Shown here: in pieces, positions 23,570-32,725 of the stretch
How positions within the stretch are numbered: position 1 is the first letter of the stretch
How the letters are laid out: every line of letters begins with the position of its first letter
NCBI GenBank assembly: GCA_025765595.1
Contig: JAIVFH010000234.1
Location: 1-42,094, forward strand
Direction: 5' to 3'
Source of the DNA: Obelidium mucronatum
Lineage: Eukaryota; Chytridiomycota; Chytridiomycetes; Chytridiales; Chytriomycetaceae
DNA length: 42,094 nt
Translations under genes and position numbers: made by a program
The notes under the pieces: generated by a model
The model's input: only the letters and a program-made list of their open reading frames with translations
Databases searched by the model: none
What the model was told of the DNA's origin: nothing

Positions 23570-24013
23570 ATGTCAAGCTTTGACTCGCTTTTCTCGCTAT
23601 TCAACTGGCGCATCTGCCTCTTGCTTGACCAATCCGTCGATCCCATAGCTGCTCTCCAAACCGGCATAACACAACTATCTAAAACCTCCAACGACTGCAT
23701 TACTATCCTACACATTGTACCTCTATAGTAGAAGGCGATCAAATCGGCAACGCTTGAAAAAACACAATACCTTGCTTGAATCCTACGGTCACCTCTTGAA
23801 CCCTGAAACAAGGTTCCAAGTACACGTGTATATTGCGTCTTATGTGGAAACGATGCAGTCTCAGATACGTAAACTAGTGTCTCGGTCGAGACCGGGTTTG
23901 TTGTTGGTGTGGCTTGGGTGGTGATGAATGAAACGCTTGGGAATGTGTTGACGCGGTATTTTTACGAATCATCCAGATATGGGTGTAGCGGTGCATCAAC
24001 TTTTCGGCCCTAA
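23570..24013 (+). pseudogene. Frame-shifted USP-like remnant (copy D)
   Basis: The ATG at 23570 opens a frame with I-C-L-L-L-D-Q-S-V-D and D-C-I-T-I-L-H-I-V-P, matching the first strands of the local USP-like family. It then stops at tandem TAG codons near 23726. The match continues in the next frame (R-F-Q-V-H-V-Y-I-A ... R-P-G-L-L-L-V-W-L-G) to about 23925, and then in another frame (V-M-N-E-T-L-G-N-V) to 24013. No intron of plausible size joins these parts with good splice sites, so two frameshifts are the simplest reading. I have not reconstructed the intact form. Confidence 0.5.
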
Positions 24014-24372
24014 AGTTCTTGACCGGCGATGGTGCCCTCCAAAACCAAAATAGATATGCGAGCCCTAGTACTTCAGAGTGGGATTGACAAAAACATAAAA
24101 CAATGACTTGTATACAGTATATCCAAGATTGTTTATCAGCAGACTGCAATGAATGTGAAATTGATGAAAAAATGATCGATTTTTTGGCTATTTAGCTCAA
24201 TTTGGAGGATCCCCGCGTGCCCTGTGAAACAGGGTTCGTTGAGAGATCTTTAAGCGGATTGCTTGTACAAAACACGTGGTTTAGGCAAAACACGTTTTTT
24301 CGATGCTGATGAAAAATCAGGAAATCAAAAAATATCTGAGACAAGAATCCACTTTGTGAAAAGACCAGCAAA
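24014..24372. other. Intergenic between USP-like copies D and E
   Basis: About 360 bases. I see no gene. A/T-rich, presumably the promoter of copy E. Confidence 0.4.
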
Positions 24373-25108
24373 ATGAGTGTACCAACAATGTCTGACTCTC
24401 CCGCCGCTGGTACCAAACTTATTCCAAGACAATCTCAATATGACCACGATCTTGAGCAAACTCCCGAGCCGGAAGCATCTTCTTCTCCGGGAGACGATGC
24501 TTTGCCACCACCACCACCACCGCCACTTGGCAGAACTATATTCTTTGCCCTTGAAGAGTCAATGAATCTGTTGAGCGCAATAAAATGCACTGTAGATCAT
24601 GTAGCGTTGTTTCCGAACGACCGGTTTGTGCTGCTGGCGGTGGTGGATTCAGAATGCGAGCGCGAATTGGTAAGACAAAAAAAACACGTGTTCCTGACTC
24701 CCGTGAGCTGGACCTTCCCCCAAATCCCACAATTTCACAAGGAGAACAAGAGAAAATGTCTTTTTCCATGCTTTCTAACTCTCTTCATTTCATGTTCCCT
24801 TTTTTTTTGTTCAGACACTTTCTCGAGCGTCTACACTCTTGCGGTCTCTCAACCAAAAATCACAATTTATTCTTCAAGTTCTTGTAGCCCCTTCTACTAG
24901 CACCGCTTCTTTAATATGCAAGCTGGTGAACGAAGCTCGACCCGATTTGCTTATTCTGGGGCTCAGCGGCGACAGTTTCTTGGGTCAAATATCTAGCCAC
25001 TGTATCGTCAATGCTCGATGCCGTGTCATCATCAAAAGACTGACTTACAGTGTAGAAGTAGCCGTGGATGAAGCAGATGAGGTTACAATCTACCGAGAGA
25101 GCTTGTGA
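24373..25108 (+). CDS. USP-like protein with disordered N-terminus (copy E)
   Basis: Two exons (24373-24669, 24815-25108), 197 aa. The first 50 residues are Ser/Pro-rich, ending in a run of eight prolines. A USP-like fold follows: I-F-F-A-L-E-E-S, F-V-L-L-A-V-V-D-S-E-C-E-R-E-L, then after the intron F-I-L-Q-V-L-V-A-P, R-P-D-L-L-I-L-G-L-S-G-D-S and C-I-V-N-A-R-C-R-V-I-I-K-R. The intron is in phase 0 at the family-conserved site. The glycine loop is weakened: G-L-S-G-D-S-F-L-G-Q-I-S-S keeps part of G-x2-G but not the spacing to the final G-S. It may still fold and dimerise, with nucleotide binding doubtful. Confidence 0.65.
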
Positions 25109-25421
25109 TGATACCCTTCTCCCATTCCCCAGTTCACAGTTATTCCCCTCCACACACACATCACCTCATGGAAGTTCATGGAATCATGGAATGCTCTGTT
25201 TAAGTATTTAGCTGTTTATTATTTTTTGGTTTGCGCATTGATGTGATAGTCAAGATGATGTTGTATTTTTTATATCCCCCAGTTATAGACGATGAAGGTT
25301 CTCATCAAAATCCCCAACCCCTTCTTTTTTTTTATTCTTCAGTTTGATGATTAATACACACTTTATTGCACTTATTTTATCTTGATATGAGTTTTATAAT
25401 GATGACACACGCCCCTCCAGC
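25109..25421. other. Intergenic between convergent genes
   Basis: 313 bases between the copy E stop and the stop of the minus-strand membrane protein. T-rich runs and AATACA/TTTATT-like stretches could serve as polyadenylation signals for both genes. No gene seen. Confidence 0.4.
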
Positions 25422-27075
25422 TTAATCTGCTTTCTTGTGCGTATCTGATGATGTCGCCGTTGGGCTGTCATTGGGAGCTGTTTCTCTCTTCCTGTCGACA
25501 CCATAAAAATAGCTCGAAACCCCTTTCTCCACTTGCCCGACAACTCTTGCAACATTCTTTTCCATCGCATCTTGAGTTCGCAAAACAAAGGAATTCAGTG
25601 CAGATTGAGCTTGTGTTGTAATCAAGGTCACTTGCATCGACAAAAGCACCCACAAATCCCATTCCAATACACTCTGGATCAGTTTGAACCATTCGGCGTT
25701 GGCGATTGTAACCGACAACCACTGGGCGAAATCATATGATGTGTTAATGCAGTACGTTGTAATAGAGTGCAGGGTTTGGATCACGGGGAGTGCTAGTATC
25801 TTTGTTTGGGCAATGATTTCGACTGCAACGAGGTATGTGGCGTGGACGAAACGAGTCAAGATGGGATAACAGAAGATGAGTAAAGATTCCATCTTTCTCC
25901 AGACGGCTGCGAGGAGAGTGCTGTTGTAGATGAGATGGCAAAGAACCTCCAACACATCATGTGCCTGTAAGCACGAGAGAGAGAATTAGAATTCTCTTTC
26001 CACAAGAATAGCCCCTTCGACTCTTTTTTACCTTTGACGCAATGAAGAGGCTCCACGAGATGAGGCTCTTGCCAATAGTTACAATTCCATTGTGTAGTTT
26101 GGCCATAAGCTCTGGAATCTTCCAGTCAATGTATACATGGACCAAGAGAGCAGCGAATTGATGAATTGCATCCAGCGTCACTTTCGTGAAAGCGGATACA
26201 CTCAACCACGCTTTTACTGCGAATTCAGTGAGCACAGTAAAGTAGGGGTTCATAAACACGAGAACGCGGTGGTGAAAGTCCAGATACAGCAAAACTAGCC
26301 AGGATAAAGCATCATGACAGAGTGTCATACCCGTAAAACTCCAGTCTTTTAGGCGATGAAATCCAGCGACGAAACATATCGAGACATAGTGGAATGAATT
26401 CCCAACAAATTGCAGGACTGGGACAATAACGGGATCCCACGAGTCATGGATAAGATTTCCAGCGTAAATACAAAACGCGTATCCACGTGCCCAAACGAAT
26501 GAGGCAGCTTTTACGCAAGACTCATGAGCAATAGGGATCCATTTCCCAAGAAACAGGACAATGGCTTCAAGATATGGATAAACCCTTGGCAGACACTGTT
26601 CAATCCAAGCTGCAAGGGAATGCATGCTAGACGCAAGCAAGTCTAGAATCGCAGGGAGCTGTGACCAGGCCGTGGACAGGATGGTTCCAGCGGCCTTCAG
26701 GAGCAGGCGCGTTGCCACGTTTGCCAGTGCATGCGAGACGGCCGGCAGTCCGAGGATCGATGCTTTCGCAGCAGCCGCGAGCGACGGGGTCGCTGGCTGT
26801 TCGCTCGCGACTTCTTGCTGCTGCTCGCCGTGCTCCTCGCCAACACACTCTCCCGCCGCGGCCGCCACCGCCGCAAGCGCGCCGTGGCACAGCGCCGCCG
26901 GCACAAGCGACACATAAAGAACGATGGGCAGCGCGGCGAGCGCCGCGAGCCAGTCGGCGTTTGCGTCTGAACGGAAGCAAGCAAAGACAAAGCGCACAAA
27001 TGCGAGGCTGAAGAAGCAGAAGAGAAGCGCAAACAGAAGGCCGGAGGCGCGGCGCAGGCGGTGCGTGCGCATCAT
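25422..27075 (-). CDS. Hypothetical multi-segment membrane-associated protein
   Basis: Two minus-strand exons (27075-26032 and 25964-25422; intron GTAAAA...TTACAG of 67 nt) encode 551 aa less the intron join, that is 348 plus 180 residues (528 aa). I do not recognise the family. A basic start (M-M-R-T-H-R-L-R-R) precedes two strongly hydrophobic segments (about 12-34 and 45-72). An acidic Gln-rich loop follows, then a long series of aromatic-rich amphipathic or hydrophobic helices up to about residue 480, and a polar tail ending K-K-A-D. This suggests an integral endomembrane protein. It interrupts the USP-like cluster and points against its neighbours. Exon 1 begins with a GC-rich, CpG-rich block. 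Confidence 0.65.
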
Positions 27076-27265
27076 CGGCAACGAGGGGCTCGTGGGGATT
27101 CGTGGGGATTCAGAGAGTGTTTTTTTTGATAAATAATATTATGAATACAGATGCTTTCTTTTTTTATTATAATAGTTGCATGGTTCTAATGAAAAACAGA
27201 GAGATGCAAAGCGGGGGAGAATAAATAACGATTTGATTGATTGCAGGAGGGTCAAGCAGAAAAAC

Positions 27266-27736
27266 TCAATCCCAGCCAATAGGGCTACTGCAGCGTGCAG
27301 AGTCCCGAATAACCCAATCCCTGCTCTCCTCATCTGGAACGATAGCTTCAAATGCGTCCAAATGCTTAACAACGATTTGTGGCTGGTTCCGGGTATAAGC
27401 AAACACTGTTGACGAGTATCTGCTGTTCAACGCAAGGATCATGAGTTCCGGCTGAGCCTTGATGACTAGCTTGTGGATGCTGTTTTGGAACTGGCAAGCG
27501 TTTTCGGGGACGGTGAAGAGGTTGATTTGTGTCGCTGGGTGCAGAGCGGGCTGCAAGGATTTCAAGGCTGTTGTGATATCGGCAAGAGATGTCCGTTGGT
27601 TGCAGGTTGATTCAACGATGCTGATCACAGTGAGTCTGTCTTGGCTAGAGTAAGATAGACTGTTGACTGCAGTCTCGATTGCGTTTTGGGTGTCACAGGA
27701 CGAGTCGAGGAGAACAACGATGCTGCTTGAGTCCAT
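27266..27736 (-). CDS. Degenerate USP-like protein (copy F, inverted twin of copy B)
   Basis: Single exon, 156 aa, ATG at 27736. The protein has the same length as copy B (22003-22473) and differs at about a dozen positions, mostly near residues 15-19, 49-60 and 139-148. The similarity stops abruptly at the ends of the coding region: the 5' and 3' flanks do not align by eye. The ATP loop is missing, as in copy B, and the C-terminal tail with V-P-D-E-E and R-C-S-S-P is kept. The intact frame after this divergence suggests selection on the protein or recent gene conversion between the two. Confidence 0.65.
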   Translation of the reverse strand: MDSSSIVVLLDSSCDTQNAIETAVNSLSYSSQDRLTVISIVESTCNQRTSLADITTALKSLQPALHPATQINLFTVPENACQFQNSIHKLVIKAQPELMILALNSRYSSTVFAYTRNQPQIVVKHLDAFEAIVPDEESRDWVIRDSARCSSPIGWD

Positions 27737-27939
27737 TGGAATGTTGGTAATATAATTGGCATGGGGGGTTAGTGGGAAGCAATGTTCGTTATATATGTTT
27801 TTTTCCACCAGACACAACTGAACCTTGGCAAAGACACCTCTGGATTCGAACATGACGAATTTCAAACTCAAAAATTGCGAAAAAGACAGACGCGTCTACG
27901 GTCCTTGGCTAAAATAGCCCATACACCGCCAGCCCCCTA

Positions 27940-28100
27940 CCAATCGTATTTCTATCGAAAATCGATCGCACGTTAGATTTTATATAAAATCGTAATTTGA
28001 TAGAATTCCAACCTAAAGTGTCCCAATCGAATTACAACAGAACTCGCGATTGCCATTCTATAAGAAATTCGATTGGAATGCTGTCGAAAAATGAAATAGA
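27940..28100. repeat. AATTCTATYG-word repeat zone, left
   Basis: About 160 bases containing repeated, partly overlapping copies in both orientations of words such as TTCTATCG, ATAGAATT and AATCGATCG. It resembles subterminal repeats of DNA transposons and mirrors the zone at 29885-30075. Confidence 0.4.
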
Positions 28101-28750
28101 ATTGCAAACGAACCATTGAGGGTTTGGAGATGCAGTCATGCCTTAAATTGTTGTTAAATTGTTGAAAAACACATTAAAAATTACAAATTCTTTTATTTTT
28201 CATATCATTATTTCAATCAGGGCCAGGTCTTTCTTTTGCCAATTCCAGTCGTGTTTGTGCAGATTTCTTAATTTGACTGAAACACAGAATCGTGACATTG
28301 GCGTCATATCAAAGGTTGCTCATCAATCTAAAACTAAATAAACAGAAAAGGAAAATTATTATGACGGAAGCACTCAAAAGGCAATGACGTACCATTTATT
28401 GTGCGGCACAGGGCTCCGAGTCGAATTGTTTTATAAAAATTCATCACGGTCGGCTGCTATGTCGGCTGCTAAGTCATGGTTACATTCAACAAAGAGCCTC
28501 AAATTGAATACAACAAACCTTCTGTGGCCACTTCCATTGTTGAATTTCTGTTTCAAATAAATTATTAGTATTTATTTATAAAAATAAGAACAACGCTTAC
28601 CGTTATTTTACCAAAACAAAGAACACCTAAAGATTGCCTAACGTTCTTGATTTTCTCTTGTGTTTGAAGAATCGAGGTTATCCCTGAGTGTCAGCATCAG
28701 ACTCAGCTTGAGGCGTGTTTACAATACAGATGTTACTCACTCTGATCATC

Positions 28751-28879
28751 ATGCCGCCACTGGTTTATTTCTATTCAAGCCGTTTCGAGTTGGCCGTCGA
28801 AGCCCTGATAGAGGCAACTCTTGAATGGTTGCCTGAACTAGTCGATGAAAGCGCATACCTAGGTCCGGTAGGCGAGTAA
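28751..28879 (+). CDS. Small ORF, 42 aa, doubtful
   Basis: An ATG-started frame with balanced, protein-like composition (F-E-L-A-V-E-A-L-I-E-A-T-L-E-W-L-P-E-L-V-D-E is amphipathic) in otherwise non-coding sequence. It may be a fragment of an older gene or chance. No homolog recognised. Confidence 0.15.
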   Translation: MPPLVYFYSSRFELAVEALIEATLEWLPELVDESAYLGPVGE

Positions 28880-29884
28880 GAGGCAAACAATACGATCATT
28901 GACGATTTGAATCAATAACCCACTTTTAAAAGCCAGACGATGGCTGGAAGGCATGATTTTGGGAAGTTTTTGAAAGCAAAAACGAACATTGTAAAAACAG
29001 AAAAAATGGTCAAAGTGCATGTGCGACTCATGTGTGCGACTGCCACAGCGTTTTGGTCAAATGAAACCTTTGCCTGCCTCATTACAATATGAATGGGCCA
29101 GCTTGGGCTAAGAGCGTCTCAGTTACTTTATTTTAAGCCAGGAATAAACCTTTGCGTCATCTCCAAATATGACGTATTTTCTACAAAATAAAACACACCT
29201 TGATTCTATGACTCGAATCAATTTCTGCACAGAATTTATCGCCCGAATTTGAGAAGGGAGTTTGAATTCAAGATCCAGCAGACAGGTTGAGCACATGTTC
29301 TTCACCTTGGCACCGATTTTGAAACGCAATCGGCGCTGTTTCAAATGGCAGTTAGTGACAGCGTCGATTTCGCCAGAATGTTGGGTCCAGGAACAAACGC
29401 GTTCGGCCATGTTTGCTTGCGACATGAAAACTTCAATGCCTTCCAATTACATAAACAGAAGTCGTCACGACACTTATAAATATAAAATAAACACACAGAT
29501 TAGAATCGAGACAGTGGTCATTCAACTACTCGGACCTCTCTCACCGGCTGGGGCAGGCTTGGATGCAGGACGCTCGCGCACCTTCAAAGGTCGACTGCCA
29601 TGTCATGGTTCCGTTTTAATTGCTTGATTTTTTGTTGTGGAAGTTCGTTGTCCGAACAGTTTTGTTGGGTTTTGTTGGTTATAAATATAATATTTCATAT
29701 AAAAAAAAGAAGGTGTGAATTAAACTGTCAAACAACTTAACTTGCCTTATGTTTCTATAAGTAGAGTTAATTTTGTGTCCAATAGCACCGGAAGAAGACG
29801 GTGTGGTTACTACATCGGCGAAATGAGGCAACGGCTCGGCGATCGAAACCGGCCACTACTGTTTTATCGCAAGACCGAGCCAGG

Positions 29885-30075
29885 CGTTCTATCGGAAGGT
29901 TCTATTGGAATTCTATTAGAATTTCTTATTGAATACCTACCTTATAACTGTCGGAATTCTATCGATTTATGTTCGATAGACTATTCGATAGAATGCAGTT
30001 ATATCGGAATTCGACAAGAAGTTCCAATAGAATTACGATCGAAACTCTGTTCTATCGTAATTCTATTGGAAAAGG
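29885..30075. repeat. AATTCTATYG-word repeat zone, right
   Basis: About 190 bases with at least ten copies of TTCTAT or its complement in both orientations, including GGAATTCTATCG and TTCGATAGACTATTCGATAG. Such density can form several hairpins. It lies just inside the right TIR-like end at 30066-30089. Confidence 0.45.
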
Positions 30076-30800
30076 TGGTTGGCGGTGTAGATGCATTCGC
30101 AATGTTTTATTTTTTATCGGTAGACACAGTCATTTCCGCCGCAAAATGATTTTTTGTCTGGGAAGAGGATTCAGCTGGCAATAAGCAAAAAAAAAAGAAC
30201 GTCTTCAGAAAGTATCTGGACGATAGCACCGTTATAAGTCCTTGACAGCATAATTAATCAACCGCCAACAGCAGTAGCTGTGGTTGAACTTTTTTAGCCA
30301 GCTTATAAATTCCAAATCTTTTCGTCTAAAAGCACGACTGTAACCCGAGTCGTTGGATGTAAAGGATGCGCGCTTAAGGTCAGGAACTTTTCCAGTGTAT
30401 GTATTTAAATAAGTTGTAGTGTGTTCAATAGTTGGCTGTTGGGCAGATGCGGACTTGACGATGATAAATCATTATTTATCTTGCTATACCTGTACTGAGA
30501 CAATATGCCGTGGCATTATCAGTATTTTGACCAAGGGACTTTGTGCTATTTCCTTGTGCGGACTCTAGCCTCACTTCACGAACTTTCCCAACTTGTCTGG
30601 TTAATATGTCTAAACAACTGGTATTCGCCACTCTCCATCAGACAATTATGGAAGTCCCACCCTTTGTGCCACGAAAAACATGTTGCAAAATAGAATGTAA
30701 TACAATGATAACACGGAAACTTTTGAAACTTGGGAACACAGTTTTATTCACAAAAAATTAATAGAAACCTTACAAAAAAAAACCAAATAAATTATGATCC

Positions 30801-31407
30801 TTAAACCCACATGGCGTGGTTGTTTGAAATAGAAGAGCTTCTCTGAGCATTCTTTTGGGCTCGGACTTCATCCGCTGGTGTAACACGAGCCACAATCACA
30901 GGAACATTGGCATTCGCAATACAGTAGTTGGAAACAGATCCGACAAGCATACCCTCAATGTGGGACTTTCCAGCGGATCCAAGGACCAACATGGCTGGCT
31001 TGGCTTCCTCGACGAGCTTGCAAATGAGGGGGCCGACTTTCTGGCCAACGGTTTGGACGAGGATTTGGACACTGAACTTGACGTTGAGGTGGTCTGGGTC
31101 GGCGATAGCGCGGATCAAAGTCTTTGTTTTCTCGAGAGTCTGTTAGGGGTCAGGAATTTGTAAGCAAAACGCCACCCAAGCACTTGCAACAAAGCACGGA
31201 GACAAGAATGCAAAAAAAGAAAAAAAAAGAACACAAAACCTCTTCTCTTTGGGCTTCAGAGTCGATAACAACGACGGCGGTGACGTGATCGTTTCCGGTG
31301 GTGGCAATGTTGTCAAGGACAAAGTTGAAAGCGCCGACAGCGTGGGAAGACTCATCAATGGCGACAAAGATCTTGCGGGCAGGGATGGCAATGGATGAAG
31401 CAGTCAT
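30801..31407 (-). CDS. Universal stress protein, canonical (copy G)
   Basis: Two minus-strand exons (31407-31240 and 31139-30801) give 168 aa. The USP fold is complete: I-F-V-A-I-D-E-S, V-T-A-V-V-V-I-D, the helix around T-L-E-K-T-K-T-L-I, F-S-V-Q-I-L, P-A-M-L-V-L-G-S, and the ATP motif G-S-A-G-K-S-H-I-E-G-M-L-V-G-S fitting G-x2-G-x9-G-S. V-P-V-I-V-A-R-V is the last strand. ATP-binding USPs act as small cytosolic stress regulators and usually form dimers. The intron is in phase 0 after A-Q-R-E-E, the site shared with copies C and E. The gene shares a 240-bp upstream region with copy H and both end H-A-M-W-V. Confidence 0.88.
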
Positions 31408-31647
31408 TTTGGATATTCAGGGGGGAGAAGTGTTAAAATTACAACGAAGTTTTTTTTTCATATTGTAGAGCAACGTGGCGCGATATTTGTACCCTTTTTT
31501 TTCCGGATGTGAGTCACCGGCGATCACAACTGACACAAGGGGCACTGACTCTTTCCGACTCCTTCCGACGCAAACAACATAAAAAGAGGGCACCACACCC
31601 GCACCGTGACAATCATTAACAAACAACAAAAATTAAAATATTCAAAC
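31408..31647. promoter_or_regulatory. Bidirectional promoter of the canonical USP pair
   Basis: About 240 bases between divergent ATGs. It contains a perfect AP-1/Gcn4-type site TGAGTCA (31510-31516, within GTGAGTCAC) and two AGGGG stress-response-like elements (31419-31423 and 31538-31542). These are short matches and could be chance, but their coincidence in a stress-protein promoter is suggestive. Confidence 0.45.
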
Positions 31648-32163
31648 ATGCTTGCAAGCGAAACAACTGCTGCTGCTACTACTGCCCCACGCAACATCTT
31701 TGTTGCCCTTGACGAATCCGACAACTCCTGTGGCGCGTTCCACTGGGTCCTCGACAACATTGCACTGACTGAACAAGACACTGTGACTGCAATTGTAGTC
31801 ACCGAAACAGAAGCCGACCGCGAAGTCCGTCTATCACATACCAAGACATTTATTCGCGCTTTAGCGGATCCCGACCACCTGCACGTGAAATACGCAGTTC
31901 GCGTACTACCTGCCTTGACACAAAGCATTGGTGTCAAGATTTGTGAACTTGTGGATGAGGTGAAACCGAATCTGCTTGTTGTTGGGTCTGGAAGCAAGTC
32001 GACTGTGGAAGGGTTCTTGCTTGGTTCGGTTTCAAACTACTGTATTGCCAATGCGAATTGTCCAGTGATTGTTGCTCGTGTGACGCCTGCTGATGAAGTT
32101 CGTGCGAAAAAGAATGCACAAAAGGTTACCAGTATTCCATTTGACCACGCCATGTGGGTCTAA
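31648..32163 (+). CDS. Universal stress protein (copy H), intronless
   Basis: Single exon, 171 aa, ATG at 31648. After a short Ala/Thr-rich start comes I-F-V-A-L-D-E-S, V-T-A-I-V-V-T-E, K-Y-A-V-R-V-L, P-N-L-L-V-V-G-S, then G-S-G-S-K-S-T-V-E-G-F-L-L-G-S and C-P-V-I-V-A-R-V-T-P-A-D-E-V. It is the closest relative of copy G, with no gaps across the domain and the same H-A-M-W-V end, but the intron of copy G is precisely missing. In the ATP motif the second glycine (G-x2-G) is Ser; other positions are kept. Likely an ATP-binding stress protein. Confidence 0.87.
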   Translation: MLASETTAAATTAPRNIFVALDESDNSCGAFHWVLDNIALTEQDTVTAIVVTETEADREVRLSHTKTFIRALADPDHLHVKYAVRVLPALTQSIGVKICELVDEVKPNLLVVGSGSKSTVEGFLLGSVSNYCIANANCPVIVARVTPADEVRAKKNAQKVTSIPFDHAMWV

Positions 32164-32725
32164 AACTACTCAAATCTCCCTGATATGCCTTTTTTTTCTC
32201 TGCATTTTTGTGAATATACCGGTTATGAAAAATAAAATAAGCAACTATGGAAACTTTTAAGTTGTGCGTGCGGTTTTTCACTGTTGAACCAAATCGTATA
32301 TCTTCGCGTTCTGTATTCCTTGATCCCCACAATGCTGCAAAATGAAGACATGCGAAATATTAGTCCACATTCGATGAAAATCGAGGGAATATTGACACAG
32401 TTGTCATATTGATTCATAAAGAAATAACATAATCTATTGAATGCAATTGGGAAAGATGATAAGATTAAACAAGACGCAGCTTGCTGGTTGATGCCAGTTT
32501 GAGGTTTGACAGGTGGCTTCATGGACGATATTCCCGCCGAAAACACTCGATGAGCAACTGCGTGCGTAGCAACCAGCATGCGCGTCAAGGGATACTATTT
32601 CAATGCTTGTTTTCAAACATTTAGTGTGCATTGCATGATCCATTGTATTCATTCTTTCATGTAGAGAGTGCTTGTAATTCCATTTCTTTCTTGCACAAAT
32701 TTCTCTCACCAACAACAAACACAAC
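32164..32725. other. Intergenic, upstream of the hairpin-intron gene
   Basis: About 560 bases, A/T-rich, no gene recognised on either strand. It presumably holds the terminator of copy H and the promoter of the next gene. Confidence 0.4.

Larger units (their letters stand above)
27922..30089. mobile_element. Possible decayed TIR element (2.17 kb)
   Basis: The left end, from 27922, begins TACACCGCCAGCCCCCT. The reverse complement of the right end, from 30089, begins TACACCGCCAACCACCT. Both are followed by CCAAT and then by many copies of TTCTAT/ATAGAA words. I see no clear target-site duplication and no transposase frame, so the borders and the class are uncertain. Confidence 0.35.
27737..30800. 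other. Gene-poor 3-kb stretch within the USP-like cluster
   Basis: No convincing gene. It holds a TIR-like pair enclosing about 2.2 kb (27922-30089), two zones rich in the word AATTCTATYG, a 42-codon ORF at 28751 and a 100-codon minus-strand frame at 29425-29123, neither recognised. Composition is A/T-rich with little coding character. It looks like a decayed mobile element plus spacer. Confidence 0.5.

Noticed and set aside
23725..23815. Treating the copy D break as an intron (GTAGAA...AACAAG)
   Set aside because: The segment itself aligns to the family in another frame, and a second frame break near 23925 has no intron explanation.
26624..27032. Alternate-frame ORFs over the GC-rich start of the membrane protein gene
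   Set aside because: Same reason: stop-poor GC-rich DNA. The hydrophobic frame with a clean intron is the credible one.
29123..29446. Possible minus-strand gene (about 100 aa, with clustered Cys)
   Set aside because: No family features, no splice context and position inside the repeat-rich desert. Coding status could not be supported beyond an open frame.
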